In this document: piece by piece, positions 43,321 through 53,231 of the stretch
How positions within the stretch are numbered: position 1 is the stretch's first letter
Layout: every line of letters starts with the position of its first letter
Assembly (NCBI RefSeq): GCF_014643835.1
Contig: NZ_BMKD01000004.1
Coordinates: 310,001 to 374,000 of the forward strand
Length of the DNA stretch: 64,000 bases
Source of the DNA: Mucilaginibacter rubeus
GTDB lineage: Bacteria > Bacteroidota > Bacteroidia > Sphingobacteriales > Sphingobacteriaceae
Reading direction: 5' to 3'
Translations under genes and position numbers: made by a program
Notes under the pieces: generated by a model
The model's input: the letters and a program-made list of their open reading frames with translations, nothing else
The model's database searches: none
Told to the model about the DNA's origin: nothing

Positions 43321-44051
43321 AAATCCGCACACTTATAGTCGACGATGAACCACATGCCATTGAGGTATTGAAAAACTACCTTGCGCGCTTCAGCGAGATG
43401 GAGGTTACCGCCACCTGTAATGACGGCATTGAAGCGTTTCGCCTGCTGCAACAAAAACCTATCGATCTGATGTTCCTGGATATTCAGATGCCGGGAATAA
43501 AAGGTACCGACCTGCTGAAAAGCCTCAAGAACCCACCTAAAGTAATTTTCACCACCGCCTACAGCGAATACGCCCTTGATGGTTTTGAGCTCAACGCGGT
43601 TGATTACCTTTTAAAGCCTATCTCTTTTGAGCGTTTCCTGCGGGCGGTCGACAAGATTTATCAGCTAAACGAGCATAAGGGCAAACTCCTGATTACCCAT
43701 GAAGAGCCTGTAAGTGATACCCATACGTTCATTTATCTTAAAGTAGACCGCAAAACAATTAAGGTTAATATCAATGATATTTTATGGATAGAAAGCCTGC
43801 GCGATTATGTTAAAGTAGTGGCCGTAAATAACCACGTCCACATTACCAGGCAAAAGATCAGCCTGCTCGAAGAAATGCTTCCTGAGAACAGGTTTGTACG
43901 CATCCACCGGTCGTTTATAGTTGCGTTGAACAAAATAGATTCTTTTTATGCCTATAGCATGGATGTTGCCGGACATGAACTGCCTATCGGTCGCAACTAT
44001 AAGCAGGACGTTCAGAAAAAGTTGAAGAGTGAGCGGTTACAGATGGGATAG
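43317..44051 (+). CDS. LytTR-family response regulator
   Basis: 244 aa. Receiver with phosphoacceptor D55 in IDLMFLDIQMPGIKG and VDYLLKPISFERFLRA. C-terminal LytTR DNA-binding domain about 130-240 (VNINDILWIESLRDYVKVVA, HITRQKISLLEEMLP, FVRIHRSFIVALNKIDSF). Translationally coupled to the LytS-type kinase. Such pairs typically control a few nearby or envelope genes; the target is not shown by the sequence. Confidence 0.96.
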   Translation: MKIRTLIVDDEPHAIEVLKNYLARFSEMEVTATCNDGIEAFRLLQQKPIDLMFLDIQMPGIKGTDLLKSLKNPPKVIFTTAYSEYALDGFELNAVDYLLKPISFERFLRAVDKIYQLNEHKGKLLITHEEPVSDTHTFIYLKVDRKTIKVNINDILWIESLRDYVKVVAVNNHVHITRQKISLLEEMLPENRFVRIHRSFIVALNKIDSFYAYSMDVAGHELPIGRNYKQDVQKKLKSERLQMG

Positions 44052-44071
44052 AAATAAGCTCATCCATACTT

Positions 44072-44389
44072 TTAATTAACCGGCTTGAAGCCTGCAAACA
44101 TATCACCTGCCTCCTTCAAAGTATTCAACGGCACATAATCACAAACTTCTGCATATTCGCCCCACATTTGCTGCACTGCTTTATTATGATGAGCACTTAC
44201 AATAGCTTCAGCACTCAGCCATTCAAAAACTTCTATGATAGTGCCGTCAGCAGCTTCCATAATGATGGATTCACGATCGGTTACCAACCTCTCTTGCTTA
44301 AGGCGTGGCAGATGCGTTTTCATTAACTGTTTTAGTGCTTCCTGTTTGCCCGGTTTAGGTTTATAAGCAACAATTACAATCTGTCCCAT
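44072..44389 (-). CDS. Antibiotic-biosynthesis-monooxygenase-like (ABM) protein
   Basis: 105 aa from ATG 44389 (the frame is open to 44452). It has the dimeric alpha-beta barrel layout of ABM/YgiN proteins: MGQIVIVAYKPKPGKQEALK, LVTDRESIIMEAADGTIIEV, FEWLSAEAIVSAHHNKAVQQ. Such small enzymes oxidise quinols or degrade haem, and others act as NIPSNAP-like binders. The specific role is unknown. Convergent with the LytTR gene. Confidence 0.83.
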   Translation of the reverse strand: MGQIVIVAYKPKPGKQEALKQLMKTHLPRLKQERLVTDRESIIMEAADGTIIEVFEWLSAEAIVSAHHNKAVQQMWGEYAEVCDYVPLNTLKEAGDMFAGFKPVN

Positions 44390-44542
44390 GGGTTTCAGTT
44401 TATTAATATGCAATTTACAAAAAACTGCATAGGCTATATGACTAAAAAACAAGTTTAAAACTGGTCGTTCCCGGGTATGGTGTTTAGCATTGTAAGCAGG
44501 GGCACTTATCGCTATTGGAGACCAGGCAAGGGACGCTTAATG

Positions 44543-44574
44543 CAAAAACGGCAACAAGATATCTTGTCGCCGTT
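44543..44574 (-). terminator. Terminator of the M1 peptidase gene
   Basis: On the minus strand, AACGGC - A/C mismatch - ACAAG...CTTGT - GCCGTT forms a long stem followed by a T run (CCGTTTTTGC). Located about 35-65 nt past the stop codon. Confidence 0.75.
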
Positions 44575-44607
44575 CACCGATCTCCCCTTCAGGAGAGATT
44601 TATAAGA

Positions 44608-46599
44608 TTATTTTTTCCAAACGTTATTTTCGGGATTGTAATCCGGTAATACTTTATCAGGATCGTAAGTAACCGATTCAATTTCTTCGGTTGATGGATA
44701 TTTAAATGTCCATGATGCATAACGCTCCCAAATTTCAACCGGCAGTTTTACGCGGTCAACTTTACCACCTTTGGTTTTAACTTCCAGGATAACCGGCATT
44801 GCCATTTTACCCAGGTTATCTAAAGTGATCAGCGAGCCTTTAGTTGGATCGTTGTCGACATATTTCACATCGCTTACAGCAACATCCAAACGCCAGTCGT
44901 TCAGGAACCAGCCTCTCCAAAACCATTGCAGGTTTTCGCCGCTTGCATTTTCCATCGTGCGGAAAAAGTCGTCGGGAGTTGGGTGTTTAAATGCCCAGCG
45001 GTTGATGTAGGTTTTAAATGCGAAATCAAAACGTTCAGGGCCTAAGATCTGCTCGCGTAGCAATACTAAACCGGCACTTGGTTTTGAGTAAAGCAGGGTA
45101 CCTGTATTTCTTTCTTTCAGGTTGGCCGGCTGGCTCATAACAGGCTCAAGGTCGGGCCTGGTAAAGAAAGCGCCGATAGTGTGCATATCCGGCACGCGGG
45201 TATTTTTGTATTCGCCGTTATTAAAGTTAGCGGTAGAAAGTGTATTGATGAACGTATTAAAGCCCTCGTCCATCCAGCCGTACATGCGCTCGTTTGAGCC
45301 TACGATCATCGGGAACCAGGTGTGACCAAACTCGTGATCGTTAACTCCCCAAAGGCTTGCTTTTTTCGCTTTAGCTCCGCAGAAAACAATACCGGGGTAT
45401 TCCATACCACCTACTATCCCGGCAACAGCAGTAGCGGCAGGGTAAGGGTACTCAAACCATTTTGATGAGTTATACTCGATAGATTTTTTAACATACTCGG
45501 TTGAACGGCCCCATGCATCGTTGCCATCGCTTTCAACAGGGTAAGCTGATATTGCAGTTGATTTTTTACCGCTTGGCAGGTCCATTTTAGCTGCATCGAC
45601 AATAAAGGCTGCAGATGAAGCCCATGAAGCATCGCGGGCATTCTTGATTTTAAAGTGCCAGGTTAACTGGGTTTTACCGGCAGGGCGCGATTTTGGATCG
45701 GTAACTTCAGCAGCCGAACGGATAATTACTGTGCTTTCGCTTTTTTCGGCAGCTGCCCAACGTTTCAATTGCTCAGGGGTATATACTTCCTGCGAGTTTA
45801 ATAATTCGCCGGATGCTACTACGATATGGTTTGCCGGAGCAGTGATGCTCAGGTCAAAATCACCATATTCCAGGTAAAACTCGCCCGGACCGCTGTACGG
45901 CAGGGTGTTCCAGCCCATTACGTCGTCATACACACATACACGCGGGTACCATTGTGCAATAGTATAAACTTTACCATTTTTGGTTTGCAGGTAGCCCATA
46001 CGGTCTGATCCATAGTTTGGCGACACAAATGAGTATTCAATTTTCAATTTAGCCTGACCGCCATTGGCAGCAATTTCCTTCGGAAGGAAAACCTGCATCC
46101 TGGTATCGGTGATCAGGAATTTAACGTCAACGTATTCTCCTTTCAAACTGGCAACTTTTACCGATTTAATTTTATAACCAGCATCAAATGCTTCACCGCG
46201 GCCCCAGTTACGGCTACCCGCAGGCGGAACGATAGCTGTGCCTCTTGAATCGAGCTTAAACAGGTTCTGATCAAGCTGCATCCACATAAAGCCCAATGTT
46301 TGCGGACTGTTATTGGTATACGTTAAAACTTCCGAACCGGTAATTTCATTGGTTTGATCGTTCAGCTTTGCCGCCAATTGGTAGTCGGCACGGTTTTGCC
46401 AGTATTTATATCCCGGCTCACCGCTTGCCGCGCGGAACTCAGTACCATTCTTAGTGTAAAACCCGGGACCGAAAGTTTCGTGATAATCGTAAACAGAACC
46501 GGCGGGGAGTGTGGTGGTAGGCGCTGGCTGCTGGGCATAACTCACCCCTGCGGCCAACATAAAGGCAAGGCTGCAACCTGCCATCAGTTTTAGTTTCAT
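44608..46599 (-). CDS. M1-family metallopeptidase, exported
   Basis: 663 aa. Signal peptide [24 protein letters not shown]-terminal beta domain like other M1 proteins, then the zinc site HEFGHTW with the third ligand 18 residues later ([11 protein letters not shown]), fitting HExxH-x18-E. A GxMEN-like motif is [10 protein letters not shown]. The C-terminal part ([20 protein letters not shown]) is typical of Bacteroidota M1 proteins. It should be a periplasmic or secreted aminopeptidase acting on peptides. Single gene with its own terminator; a TATACTTG box (one mismatch) lies about 45 bases upstream. Confidence 0.95.
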   Translation of the reverse strand: MKLKLMAGCSLAFMLAAGVSYAQQPAPTTTLPAGSVYDYHETFGPGFYTKNGTEFRAASGEPGYKYWQNRADYQLAAKLNDQTNEITGSEVLTYTNNSPQTLGFMWMQLDQNLFKLDSRGTAIVPPAGSRNWGRGEAFDAGYKIKSVKVASLKGEYVDVKFLITDTRMQVFLPKEIAANGGQAKLKIEYSFVSPNYGSDRMGYLQTKNGKVYTIAQWYPRVCVYDDVMGWNTLPYSGPGEFYLEYGDFDLSITAPANHIVVASGELLNSQEVYTPEQLKRWAAAEKSESTVIIRSAAEVTDPKSRPAGKTQLTWHFKIKNARDASWASSAAFIVDAAKMDLPSGKKSTAISAYPVESDGNDAWGRSTEYVKKSIEYNSSKWFEYPYPAATAVAGIVGGMEYPGIVFCGAKAKKASLWGVNDHEFGHTWFPMIVGSNERMYGWMDEGFNTFINTLSTANFNNGEYKNTRVPDMHTIGAFFTRPDLEPVMSQPANLKERNTGTLLYSKPSAGLVLLREQILGPERFDFAFKTYINRWAFKHPTPDDFFRTMENASGENLQWFWRGWFLNDWRLDVAVSDVKYVDNDPTKGSLITLDNLGKMAMPVILEVKTKGGKVDRVKLPVEIWERYASWTFKYPSTEEIESVTYDPDKVLPDYNPENNVWKK

Positions 46600-46735
46600 G
46601 TTCAGTCAAATAAATTGCGTAAAGGAACAAGTATACTACAAATTAGGCAGATGCAAAAGGTTGGTAAAACGATTGTTACCGATTTATTAAGGAATTGATT
46701 TCGTGCTTAGAGGCTGCTTATCAAGTGAATTGGTT

Positions 46736-46818
46736 ATTGTTGGTGACAACACCGACAATTGCTAAAAAATTAGGGACGCGTTAGATACTACGCCGTTGTT
46801 GGTGTTGTCACCAACAAC
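46736..46818. repeat. Two REP palindromes downstream of the RAYT gene
   Basis: 46736-46759 has arms TTGTTGGTG / CACCGACAA around ACAA. 46795-46818 is the perfect palindrome GTTGTTGGTG - TTGT - CACCAACAAC, opposite in loop orientation, 3 nt past the RAYT stop. Confidence 0.9.
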
Positions 46819-46821
46819 TAT

Positions 46822-47349
46822 TCACCCTGCATGATGTGTAACTAAACCGAACTCGTCTATCCCTGTTTCATAAAACCTGGCCGACGAATATTTATATTCT
46901 TCAGGATGTTGAGCCAGCTTCCATTTATCTTGTAAAGGATTATTATGTATGTAATCCAATTTTTGCATAAAAACTTTTGGAGACCACAAATCAATACTCA
47001 AAGAGTTGCGTTCCCAAAACTGATATTTCCTATCTTTTGCATTAACTATGAATTGGGTTAATCTATCATCATCGCTATCCAATAATTTGAACTTCATTTG
47101 CTGAGCAGTAAATTTCAAGAAACGCATTTGAACCAAATCACGTGTATGTCCGTCTTGTATCTGCCATATCAAATGAATATGATTAGGCATTATCACGAAA
47201 CCATAAACAACTATACTTCCTTCATTTTTTAAAAACAGCAGACTCCTTATAATTATATCCTTATAAATATCTTCTGTTAGCAATTGCTTCCATTCTAAAA
47301 TTGTTGCAGTGAAAAATTGTGGATGATAGTCAAAATTAATTTCAGCCAT
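46822..47349 (-). CDS. REP-associated tyrosine transposase (RAYT)
   Basis: 175 aa from ATG 47349 (the longer frame to 47427 starts inside a REP and is rejected). Y1 HUH-type single-strand nuclease: HUH motif H57-I-H59 in VIMPNHIHLIW, catalytic Tyr133 in LDYIHNNP, with family text DRKYQFWERNSL. RAYTs bind and cut REP hairpins and spread them as non-autonomous repeats. Here identical REP palindromes lie on both sides (two downstream, at least two upstream), so it is very likely the cognate enzyme. It is intact, single-copy in the window and without IS-type ends. Confidence 0.93.
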   Translation of the reverse strand: MAEINFDYHPQFFTATILEWKQLLTEDIYKDIIIRSLLFLKNEGSIVVYGFVIMPNHIHLIWQIQDGHTRDLVQMRFLKFTAQQMKFKLLDSDDDRLTQFIVNAKDRKYQFWERNSLSIDLWSPKVFMQKLDYIHNNPLQDKWKLAQHPEEYKYSSARFYETGIDEFGLVTHHAG

Positions 47350-47383
47350 ATATGCTAAAATAAGGAAAACTTGCTCACTTCCA

Positions 47384-47536
47384 CTTGGTGTTGTCGCCAG
47401 TAAAGTTGTTGGTGACAACACCAACAACGGCGCAATATTCAGTCATTGGGAAAACTATTACTAAAATCGCTTGTGCTTAATACTTACAGCAGAAGATAAT
47501 ACATGGCACAGAGTTGTTGGTGACAACACCAACAAC
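47384..47536. repeat. REP palindromes upstream of the RAYT gene
   Basis: Perfect 10-bp-arm units GTTGTTGGTG - ACAA - CACCAACAAC at 47405-47428 and 47513-47536, both followed by GGC; a degenerate unit (CTTGGTG - TTGT - CGCCAG) at 47384-47400. Confidence 0.9.
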
Positions 47537-47599
47537 GGCAAGGTTTGAAAGCCAACTAAACTTACGAAGCTTTTTCCCTTCGTAAGTTCCAAGCTATCT

Positions 47600-47950
47600 T
47601 TACTTCCCAAAAAAATGATCGGCATAAACCTTTTCATCAAAGCCGAAGAAAAGGAAGCCGTTATCTTCAATAACCGGGCGTTTGATCATGCTGGTTTTTT
47701 GCTGTAATAATTGCAGTGCGTCGGCATTGGTTTTGATGCTTTCTTTAACTGTCGGGTCAAGCTGTTTCCAGGTGAGGCCCTGTTTATTCAAAAATTTCTC
47801 ATAGCCCGCTTTGGTGTCCCATTCCTGCAGCTTTTCGGTACTTACACCCAGCTTTTTAAAATCCTGAAAATCGTAAGCTACTTTATTTTCTTTAAGCCAG
47901 TCGAGGGCTTTTTTTACTGTATTGCAATTGGTAATTCCATAAACTTTCAT
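47600..47950 (-). CDS. Spx/ArsC-family protein (YffB-like)
   Basis: 116 aa, a thioredoxin-fold ArsC-like domain over the whole length. N-terminal YGITNCNTVKKALDWL matches YffB/Spx-group proteins, with a single cysteine (C9) and no CxxC. DFQDFKKLGVSTEKLQEW, then the late QKTSMIKRPVIED holds the Arg-Pro-Ile conserved in the family. It may act as a thiol-dependent reductase or RNA polymerase-binding regulator; the single cysteine and lack of CxxC argue against redox-sensing Spx itself. REP units lie downstream. Confidence 0.88.
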   Translation of the reverse strand: MKVYGITNCNTVKKALDWLKENKVAYDFQDFKKLGVSTEKLQEWDTKAGYEKFLNKQGLTWKQLDPTVKESIKTNADALQLLQQKTSMIKRPVIEDNGFLFFGFDEKVYADHFFGK

Positions 47951-48026
47951 GGGGGTAAATTTACGGATTTCGATATATCATGAGCAGGCACTATTTTCAG
48001 CTCGCCTGTTGTTATGTAATATGGTG

Positions 48027-48061
48027 ATAAAAAACAAAAAGAGGCGCCATTACGCGCCTCT
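48027..48061 (-). terminator. Terminator of the TonB receptor gene at 48084
   Basis: On the minus strand AGAGGCGC - GTAATG - GCGCCTCT is followed by TTTTTGTTTTTTATC, just 23 nt past the stop. Confidence 0.88.
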
Positions 48062-48083
48062 CCTAACAAATATCTATCAGCAA

Positions 48084-50555
48084 TTAACCATTGCCGCCGC
48101 CATTGCTTTTTCCTCCGCCTTTGGTATCATCGTTATTAATGCCACGCTGGTTCTTTTTGATATCGCCATTCAATTTACCAAACTTAAAGTTTAATCTCAC
48201 GGCAAAATTCCTGTAGCGGTTATGGTATAATGATTCCTGGTCAAAATCAACTGTATGTGTGGTCGATCTGAATGTACGGTATCTACTGTATGGGTTGTTG
48301 GCTACCGCTGATATGGTTAGCTTTTTGTTCAGGAACTCTTTAGATAGTACGTAGGAGTTAAAAATAAAATTGCTCGATTTACCTTGTAAGGTAACATCAC
48401 CGCTAAAGAAACCGGCATCAAGCCCTAAACGGTAGCCACCATCAAACTTGTAACCAATATTGGCAAAAGCGTTGCCGGTGTAACCATCGTTTTTGTAAAA
48501 CTGACCATTATAAGTACCTTTTAACCATACATGCGAAATTTGCCCGTTGATGTTAACCGTAAACTTCTTAGTGATAGAATAATTGGTATTAAGGTTTAAC
48601 CCTAACGAACGGTTACTGCCCAGGTTTTGATAGGTGGTAAAAGTAACCGTGTCGATATGATCGCCCATGTTGTTTTGAATCAGGCTGGTCACATTTTGGA
48701 TAGCATTATTGGAGAATGCATAGCTCAAACCAACATTGATTGATCCTTTTGAGAAATTACTATAGTTCAACTCAAAAGTATTGTTCAGCTCCGGCTTCAG
48801 ATCGGGATTACCTGTGCTGATAAATTTGGGGTTCGATTTATCGATAAATGGGTTTAATTGGTAAATGCCTGGCCTTTGAATGCGCTGGGTAAAGCCCAAA
48901 CTGATGCTGCTGCTTTTCATAGAGCGCTGAACAGAAACCGATGGAATAAAGTTATTATAGCTTTTATCAAGCGGCGTGCCTGTAAACATGGCATTTACCT
49001 GCGTATGCTCTAAACGCAAGCCCGCCTTGCCTGTCCATTTATTCATCTTTAACTGATACGAGTTATAAGCACTGTACACATCCTGGTGATAGTCGAACTC
49101 GCCGGTTTGCCCTGCATTGACGTTATATACCGAACTGGTTGAATCTTTGTCTTCGCGTCTGTAGTCGCTGAAATTGTTCCGCAGGATCACTTTACCGCCG
49201 GCCTCAATACTGATTTTCTTCAATGGATAAGCATAATCTAACTGGAAAGTATGCTCACGGTTACCTGCATTATTATATTGCCTGAAATCGGGCTGAAGTG
49301 CATTGTAATAATTAACCCTGTCCGAAAACTGGTTATCTGTGAAATTTTTACTCGGTCCGTAGCTGTATTTGTAGGATAATGTTAGCAATTCATCTTTATG
49401 CCCTTTAAACCCTAACTGATAGTTGACAGACGCATCAAGTCCCTGATCATGATTATAGCTATTGCTCAACAGGTTATAGCCTTGGGTCAAATCGCCGGCG
49501 GCGTTTGTCTGGGCTGATCGCTGTGATCCGTCCTGATTAAATTCGCCGTGAAAAAATTCAAATGAACCGGTAAGCAGGTTCAAGGTGTCTATCTCATAGC
49601 TTAGCTCGGCATTGGCGTAACGATACTTGCCGCCAAATGAGTTACTTCCGGTTTGTAATATCTCTGATTCAGGATTAAAAAATGTTTGTTTTGTAGTTGA
49701 GGTATTGGTGTTGCGCTTCTGATTACCAAAACCCGCATACCCCGAAACCCCGAACTTGCCTTGTTTGGCTGTCATGTTCAGGTTATACCCCGGCCCCCAA
49801 ACACTGTTATAGCGCATGTTGACACTGCCATTATAGCCCTGATCCGCGTTCTTTTTAGTGATGATGTTAATTATACCTGCCAAGCCCTCCGCATCATATT
49901 TTGCAGGCGGCGTAGTGATCACCTCAATCTTTTCGATGTTGGTAGCCGGCATTGCTTTTAACACGTCTGATGGGTTTTTAGCCATCAACGCCGATTCTTT
50001 TCCGTTGATCAGGATCTTGTATTTGCCGCTGCCTTTTAACTTGATGTTATCATCGCCGTCCACAGCTAAAAGCGGCACTTTACGCATCATATCCAATGCA
50101 GATACCGCTTTACTTTCCGGATCGGCGGTAACATCATAACTGAGGCGGTCAACCTCCTGTTTCATTACAGGCTTTACAGCGGTAATGGTTACCTCGTTCA
50201 ACTGTTTGCTTGAAGGGGCTACCAGGATCCGCCCGGCATCAAACGTTTTACCATCCATTTTTACAGGGAGCACTTTGGTTGCATATCCTACTGAAGCTAC
50301 TACTAACTGATACGTTTTACCTTCGGGAGCTTTCAACTCAAAGCTGCCGTCATCTTTGGCAAGCGTACTTTTTACCGGAGTTTTGGTAGCAGCATCCTGC
50401 AGCGCAACAGTGCCATACCCCAATGGCTTGTTGGTTGCCGAATCGATCACGGTACCTTTAACGGTTATATTTTGAACAGGAACCGGTGCGGCAGCCTGGG
50501 CCATAGCCATGCCCGTGACAAAACAGCATAGCACTGTTAGTAGAAATTGTTTCAT
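48084..50555 (-). CDS. TonB-dependent receptor of the OMP_b-brl_3 type, paralogue A
   Basis: 823 aa from ATG 50555 (MKQFLLTVLCCFVTGMAMAQ is the signal peptide; the frame is open 18 bp further). A carboxypeptidase-regulatory-like domain (KGTVIDSATNKPLGYGTVAL) is followed by a plug (KVPLLAVDGDDNIKLKGSGK, IEKIEVITTPPAKYDAEGLA, GIINIITKKN) and an 'outer membrane beta-barrel family' barrel (QRSMKSSSISLGFTQRIQRP, GIYQLNPFIDKSNP). The C-terminus carries the odd tail KKNQRGINNDDTKGGGKSN after the last strand. Probably a transporter of small ligands; the substrate is unknown. It has a close paralogue immediately upstream. Confidence 0.94.
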   Translation of the reverse strand: MKQFLLTVLCCFVTGMAMAQAAAPVPVQNITVKGTVIDSATNKPLGYGTVALQDAATKTPVKSTLAKDDGSFELKAPEGKTYQLVVASVGYATKVLPVKMDGKTFDAGRILVAPSSKQLNEVTITAVKPVMKQEVDRLSYDVTADPESKAVSALDMMRKVPLLAVDGDDNIKLKGSGKYKILINGKESALMAKNPSDVLKAMPATNIEKIEVITTPPAKYDAEGLAGIINIITKKNADQGYNGSVNMRYNSVWGPGYNLNMTAKQGKFGVSGYAGFGNQKRNTNTSTTKQTFFNPESEILQTGSNSFGGKYRYANAELSYEIDTLNLLTGSFEFFHGEFNQDGSQRSAQTNAAGDLTQGYNLLSNSYNHDQGLDASVNYQLGFKGHKDELLTLSYKYSYGPSKNFTDNQFSDRVNYYNALQPDFRQYNNAGNREHTFQLDYAYPLKKISIEAGGKVILRNNFSDYRREDKDSTSSVYNVNAGQTGEFDYHQDVYSAYNSYQLKMNKWTGKAGLRLEHTQVNAMFTGTPLDKSYNNFIPSVSVQRSMKSSSISLGFTQRIQRPGIYQLNPFIDKSNPKFISTGNPDLKPELNNTFELNYSNFSKGSINVGLSYAFSNNAIQNVTSLIQNNMGDHIDTVTFTTYQNLGSNRSLGLNLNTNYSITKKFTVNINGQISHVWLKGTYNGQFYKNDGYTGNAFANIGYKFDGGYRLGLDAGFFSGDVTLQGKSSNFIFNSYVLSKEFLNKKLTISAVANNPYSRYRTFRSTTHTVDFDQESLYHNRYRNFAVRLNFKFGKLNGDIKKNQRGINNDDTKGGGKSNGGGNG

Positions 50556-50670
50556 AATTGCGATTTTGGTCATAAGACGTTTAAGATACCCGGGCGTGAC
50601 ACCAAAAAGTATGCGTTTAACACTTTTTAACGTTTGCCACTGCCAGGTAACGGATTAGTTACTAAAGTTG

Positions 50671-53127
50671 TTAATTGCGGCTTCCGCTGCTGGTATCATC
50701 ATTATTAATACCACGTTGATTTTTCTTTATGCTACTGTTAAGCCTGCCGAACTTGTAGCTCAGGCTCACGTTAATGGTGCGGTAAAAGTTGTTGTTAGCT
50801 GTATAAGTTTCAAAGCCATCACCTTTGGTATAAAAGTCGAGCTTGTTGAATTTTTTGAAAGGATTGTTAACATTTACTGATAGTGTGGCCTTTTCCTTAA
50901 ACATGGTTTTGGTACCGCTGATGGAGCTAAAGAAAAAATAATTATCCTTTCCTTGCAGCAATACATAACGGCTGTCATACCCAATGTTTAAACCGGCGCG
51001 GTAGCCACCATCAAATTTGTAGCTGGTATAAGTAAAAATGTGTCCCTGGTTACCACTGTTGCTGAAAAGCGAGCCGTTGTAATAGCCCTTCAGCCAAACA
51101 AACAGTAATTCGGCATTTATATTCACGTTCAGTTTTTTGGTGATTGGATAATTCACATTCAAATCAAAACCCCAGTTTTTGTTCGAGCCTACGTTAGCGT
51201 AAGTTGTAGTAGTAACTCCTGCTGTATCAACCGAGGCTAAATTTTGCACCGTGTTATTGGCAAACGAGTAATTGGTGCTCAGGTTGATGGAGCCTTTGGC
51301 AAAATTGCTGTAGCCTAATTCAAAATTATTGGTTACCGCGGCCCTTAGATTAGGATTACCAACGTTACGGTATTGCGGGTTGGATTGGTCGGTATATGGG
51401 TTAAGCTGGTAAATACCGGGGCGTTGGATGCGTTGGGTAAAACCAAGTGTGAGACTGCTACTTTTCAGGCTCCGTTGTACCGATACCGAGGGCACAAAAT
51501 TATCATAGCTTTGGTTAACGGTTGGTTTCCCTACCGCGAAATCGGCGTTAACCGTGGTATGTTCCAACCGCATACCGCCTTTAAAAGCCCATTTGGTTAG
51601 CTTAACCGAATAGGAGTTGTACACACCGTAAATATTTTGTTTATAGGTAAAATTATTCACCTGCGCTGTATCGGCGTGATACTCATTATCCACGTCACTT
51701 TTTACATCAGTATTAAACTGGCTATAGTTATTACGCAGGGTTGCTTTACCACCGGCCTCAACGGTAAGAATTTTTGAAGGCTGGATATAGTCTAACTGAA
51801 AAGCATGCTGCTTTGAACCTGAGTTATTGTATTGCCTGTAATCTTTAGGGACACCTTCGCCGCTAAAGTCATTACCTTTTGTGGCTTCGCTGGTTTGAAG
51901 ATTGTTATTATAATTGTATTTGTAGGATACGGTAAGGAGCTGCTCCTTGTTTTTTTTAAAGCCTAACTGGTAATTCAGCCCCACATCCGATCCTTTAAAT
52001 TCGCCTGTGCCATTGTTAAACAAACGGTAAAATTGCGTAACAGCATCGGCGCTATCGCGTTGGGTAGTAACCTGATAATTATGCTGATTGCTTTTGCCAT
52101 GATAAAAATCAAACATGCCTGTAATCAGGTTCAGGGTATCTACCTCATAACTTAACTCACCGCTGCCATACAGGTTTTTGCCAGTGTTGCCCCTTGTACC
52201 TGTTTGACTAAGTGTTGACTGCGGATCGGTTGACTGTGGCTTAAAAAAAGTGGTCATGTTCTCGAACGATGACGTACGCAAGGGCCTGTAGTTATAACCG
52301 GCATAGCCGCTAAAACCAAACTTCCCTTGCTTCAAGGTAAGGTTAACATTGCCCCGTTCACCATAAACACTATTGTACCCCGTATTGATACTTACGTTAT
52401 ACCCCTGGTCCGCATTTTTTTTGGTGATGATATTGATGATCCCCGCAAGGCCTTCGGCATCATATTTTGCGGGTGGTGTGGTGATTACTTCTATCTTTTC
52501 GATATTGGCAGCGGGCATGGATTTCAGCACATCCGATGGGTTCTTAGCCATCATGGCCGATTCTTTTCCATTGATCAGTATCTTGTAATTATCATTACCC
52601 CGTAGCTTAATAGCGTCGTTGCCATCAACAGATAACAAAGGTACTTTCCGGATCATATCCAGCGCGGTGATAGACTTACTTTCCGGGTCGGCGGTTACAT
52701 CATAGCTTAGGCGGTCGACCTCCTGTTTCATTACCGGCCTAACGGCGGTAACGGTAACTTCTTTCAATTGTTTGCTCGATGCCGAAAGCAGGATCCGGCC
52801 TGCATTAAATGTATTATTTGTAAGTTTTACCGGGATAGTTTTGGTGGCGTAACCAATAAAAACAGCAACTAACTGGTAAGTTTTACCTTCGGGTGCTTTT
52901 AGTTCAAAACTGCCATCGTCTTTAGCCAGCGTGCTTTTTACCGGCGCTTTGGTGGCGGCATCCTGGAGCGCAACAGTAACATATCCCATAGGTTTGTTAT
53001 TAGCCGAATCAATGATAATACCTTTTACAGTAATATTAGGAACTGCCGGAGCGACGGGAGCTTTTGTTTGAGCAAATAAGAAGGTAGAAAAGCAACAGCA
53101 AAGTACCGTTAGCAGGATTTGTTTCAT
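50671..53127 (-). CDS. TonB-dependent receptor of the OMP_b-brl_3 type, paralogue B
   Basis: 818 aa from ATG 53127. Same layout as its neighbour and plainly its tandem duplicate: signal MKQILLTVLCCCFSTFLFAQ, KGIIIDSANNKPMGYVTVAL, the identical plug text NIEKIEVITTPPAKYDAEGL, the barrel text QRSLKSSSLTLGFTQRIQRP, and the C-terminal KKNQRGINNDDTSSGSRN. The plug region is almost identical while the barrel loops differ, as expected if ligand specificity has diverged. 115 bp separates the two genes, so co-transcription is possible, though no shared promoter is clear. Confidence 0.94.
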   Translation of the reverse strand: MKQILLTVLCCCFSTFLFAQTKAPVAPAVPNITVKGIIIDSANNKPMGYVTVALQDAATKAPVKSTLAKDDGSFELKAPEGKTYQLVAVFIGYATKTIPVKLTNNTFNAGRILLSASSKQLKEVTVTAVRPVMKQEVDRLSYDVTADPESKSITALDMIRKVPLLSVDGNDAIKLRGNDNYKILINGKESAMMAKNPSDVLKSMPAANIEKIEVITTPPAKYDAEGLAGIINIITKKNADQGYNVSINTGYNSVYGERGNVNLTLKQGKFGFSGYAGYNYRPLRTSSFENMTTFFKPQSTDPQSTLSQTGTRGNTGKNLYGSGELSYEVDTLNLITGMFDFYHGKSNQHNYQVTTQRDSADAVTQFYRLFNNGTGEFKGSDVGLNYQLGFKKNKEQLLTVSYKYNYNNNLQTSEATKGNDFSGEGVPKDYRQYNNSGSKQHAFQLDYIQPSKILTVEAGGKATLRNNYSQFNTDVKSDVDNEYHADTAQVNNFTYKQNIYGVYNSYSVKLTKWAFKGGMRLEHTTVNADFAVGKPTVNQSYDNFVPSVSVQRSLKSSSLTLGFTQRIQRPGIYQLNPYTDQSNPQYRNVGNPNLRAAVTNNFELGYSNFAKGSINLSTNYSFANNTVQNLASVDTAGVTTTTYANVGSNKNWGFDLNVNYPITKKLNVNINAELLFVWLKGYYNGSLFSNSGNQGHIFTYTSYKFDGGYRAGLNIGYDSRYVLLQGKDNYFFFSSISGTKTMFKEKATLSVNVNNPFKKFNKLDFYTKGDGFETYTANNNFYRTINVSLSYKFGRLNSSIKKNQRGINNDDTSSGSRN

Positions 53128-53231
53128 AAGGTTATTTAGGTTTACAAGACGTAAGTACACACCCGTGTGTTACAACACGAATTACGATTTGAACGGAATT
53201 TTAACTAAAATATTAGTTTGTAACGACGTTG

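Noticed and set aside
46736-47536. CRISPR array
   Set aside because: The 24-nt repeats are palindromes with uneven spacing, on both sides of a RAYT gene, and no cas genes are present.
47461-47670. 69-codon minus-strand ORF across a REP
   Set aside because: It overlaps the Spx-like gene and translates the REP palindrome; no independent support.
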